Below, piece after piece: positions 63,274 to 64,000 of a stretch of 64,000 nt of DNA. The notes under the pieces were generated by a model, which saw only the letters and a list, made by a program, of their open reading frames with translations, was not told the DNA's origin and did not search any database. Source of the DNA: Kutzneria sp. CA-103260 (lineage in GTDB: Bacteria; Actinomycetota; Actinomycetes; Mycobacteriales; Pseudonocardiaceae); the NCBI RefSeq assembly GCF_018263855.1, contig NZ_CP073318.1:1240001-1304000 (forward strand), read 5' to 3'. Both the position numbers and the translations under genes were made by a program. How positions within the stretch are numbered: the stretch's first letter is position 1; each line of letters begins with the position of its first letter.

Positions 63274-63678
63274 TCGCACACGGTATCGACCGCTTGTCCG
63301 GGGTGGCCGACCCGGCACCGCAAAATGAGGAACTCTCGTGAGAATCGCGCCGGGTCGGGGGTGCGCGTACATCGGCGGAGGGGCACTCGCGGGCAGCGAA
63401 AATCGGACAATCCCGCTCGGAATAGGGGTGTTTCACAGTTGACAGATGTTCACGCGGGGTGATCGCTGCCGGTCATCCGGCCAACCTGTGTCCCGAATCA
63501 CGTCGTCGTTAGCATTCGAATCTTGCTGGTTCAAGGTTTCGGTAATATTCACGGGGGTGTGACGCTGATCACATTGAGACCGGGCCGTAATGTTGGCCAA
63601 GGTCGGTTGTGGACGTGGGACGTTTCGACGTTCCTGGCCTACTGGGGAGCACTCGTCGCGGATGACTGGGGATTAGTT
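63274..63678 (+). promoter_or_regulatory. 405-bp divergent region upstream of the dioxygenase gene
   Basis: No gene is seen between the membrane protein (minus) and the dioxygenase (plus). The region is less GC-rich than its surroundings, especially 63500-63600, and includes a TTGACA at 63439 without a good -10 partner, TTCGAATCTTGC near 63517, and a perfect CRP-type palindrome at 63558. A TAATGT at 63588-63593 could be a -10 box. Transcription of the dioxygenase most likely starts in the last 100 bp. Confidence 0.5.
63558..63573 (+). promoter_or_regulatory. CRP/FNR-type palindromic site
   Basis: TGTGA (63558-63562), CGCTGA, TCACA (63569-63573) is a perfect TGTGA-N6-TCACA site, matching the CRP consensus and the actinobacterial Crp (Rv3676-type) site. 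It lies about 105 bp upstream of the GTG start of the dioxygenase gene. Confidence 0.6.
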
Positions 63679-64000
63679 GTGTCCAAGCCATTTCTGCTCA
63701 CACCAGCCTCGACCAGCTTGACGCGGGCCGTTCTCGACGAACACGGATACGCGCTGATCAGGGACGTCGGCGATCAGGACGCGGCGGCGGAATTGCTGCG
63801 TGAAATAGGGGAGTTGATTCCCCAGTACCACGGCACACTCACGCACGAGGTCACCTACCGCCCGGGCAACGAGGGGCGGTCGTACTCACAGAGCGTCAAC
63901 ACCATCCTGGCCCACACCGAGGCCCCGGGCTGGGACCCGAGCCCGGCCTACCTGGCCCTGTTCTGCCATCAGCAGGCCCAGTGCGGCGGTGGTCACACCG
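63679..64000 (+). CDS. TauD/clavaminate-synthase-type Fe(II)/2-oxoglutarate dioxygenase (3' end outside window)
   Basis: The frame from GTG 63679 is open to the window end, giving 107 residues. SLTRAVLDEHGYALIRDVGD at the start, then ELIPQYHGTLTHEVTYRPGN and SQSVNTILAHTEAPGWDPSP with the HTE metal pair (His-x-Glu), followed by YLALFCHQQAQCGGGHT, fit the clavaminate-synthase-like branch of the TauD superfamily, which hydroxylates or desaturates amino acids and their derivatives, often in antibiotic biosynthesis. A GGGGA element precedes the GTG. The second His and the Arg for 2-oxoglutarate lie beyond the window. A CRP-type site upstream suggests regulation. Confidence 0.82.
   Translation, partial: MSKPFLLTPASTSLTRAVLDEHGYALIRDVGDQDAAAELLREIGELIPQYHGTLTHEVTYRPGNEGRSYSQSVNTILAHTEAPGWDPSPAYLALFCHQQAQCGGGHT

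Overview
The window is high-GC actinobacterial chromosome. GTG starts are frequent, Shine-Dalgarno sites are strong, gene ends overlap tightly, and actinobacterial hallmarks are present: a DevS/DevR (DosS/DosR) two-component pair next to an Acg-type flavoprotein, a resuscitation-promoting-factor transglycosylase, a chitinase under a DasR-type element, SigB-like and SigR/SigH-type signals, a DUF222-HNH gene and a G1 glutamic peptidase. A filamentous actinomycete such as a member of the Pseudonocardiales is my inference; no rRNA, tRNA, phage, insertion sequence or CRISPR array was recognised, so placement rests on gene content only.

Layout. 1-5 kb: the end of a secreted phospholipase C, an adenine-depleted non-coding stretch, a DUF222-HNH nuclease gene with a damaged 5' end, and a CocE-type hydrolase. 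5-9.8 kb: two small proteins, a SigB-like sigma factor behind a SigR/SigH-type promoter, a substrate-binding lipoprotein, a patatin lipase and an FMN split-barrel protein. 9.8-13.2 kb: a hypoxia/redox module (DevS-like kinase, convergent DevR-like regulator, divergent Acg-like flavoprotein). 13.2-17.5 kb: MFS exporter, TetR regulator with its own operators, FAD monooxygenase and methyltransferase. 17.6-24.3 kb: chitinase, serine/threonine dehydratase, thioredoxin-reductase-like flavoprotein, two-module Lrp regulator, inositol-phosphatase-like protein, lipase and a secreted beta-propeller protein.

24.3-31.8 kb: a 1158-residue receptor joining a STAND-like NTPase, one membrane helix and an extracellular binding-protein domain; a three-gene ABC-2 exporter/LolA-like operon; and an Rpf/LysM protein. 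31.8-41.3 kb: RraA-like protein, a frameshifted yidD, STAS protein, CoA transferase, quinone reductase with GlxA regulator, two coupled APH-type kinases, and a double-MerR regulator divergent from a DrrC-type UvrA paralogue. 41.3-50.4 kb: GntR with a sulfate-exporter-like protein, RidA, an editing-less threonyl-tRNA synthetase with a threonine leader peptide directly behind a gamma-glutamyltransferase gene, a ClpX-zinc-finger HTH protein with paired operators, and an FUSC transporter. 50.5-64 kb: G1 peptidase, HTH protein and nuclease-like protein, LOG, M48 protease, FMN-dependent hydroxyacid oxidase, PucR regulator, a JAMM/SnoaL/VOC operon, a GH87 alpha-1,3-glucanase, two small genes, and the start of a TauD/clavaminate-synthase-type dioxygenase behind a CRP-type site.

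Themes. Many loci are regulator-plus-target pairs with visible palindromic operators (TetR/monooxygenase, MerR/UvrA-like, GntR/YeiH, ClpX-zinc-finger regulator). Several intergenic gaps hold long perfect inverted repeats that look like terminators without a T-tract. The two least ordinary loci are the NTPase-membrane-binding-protein receptor and the gamma-glutamyltransferase/threonine-leader/short ThrRS arrangement.
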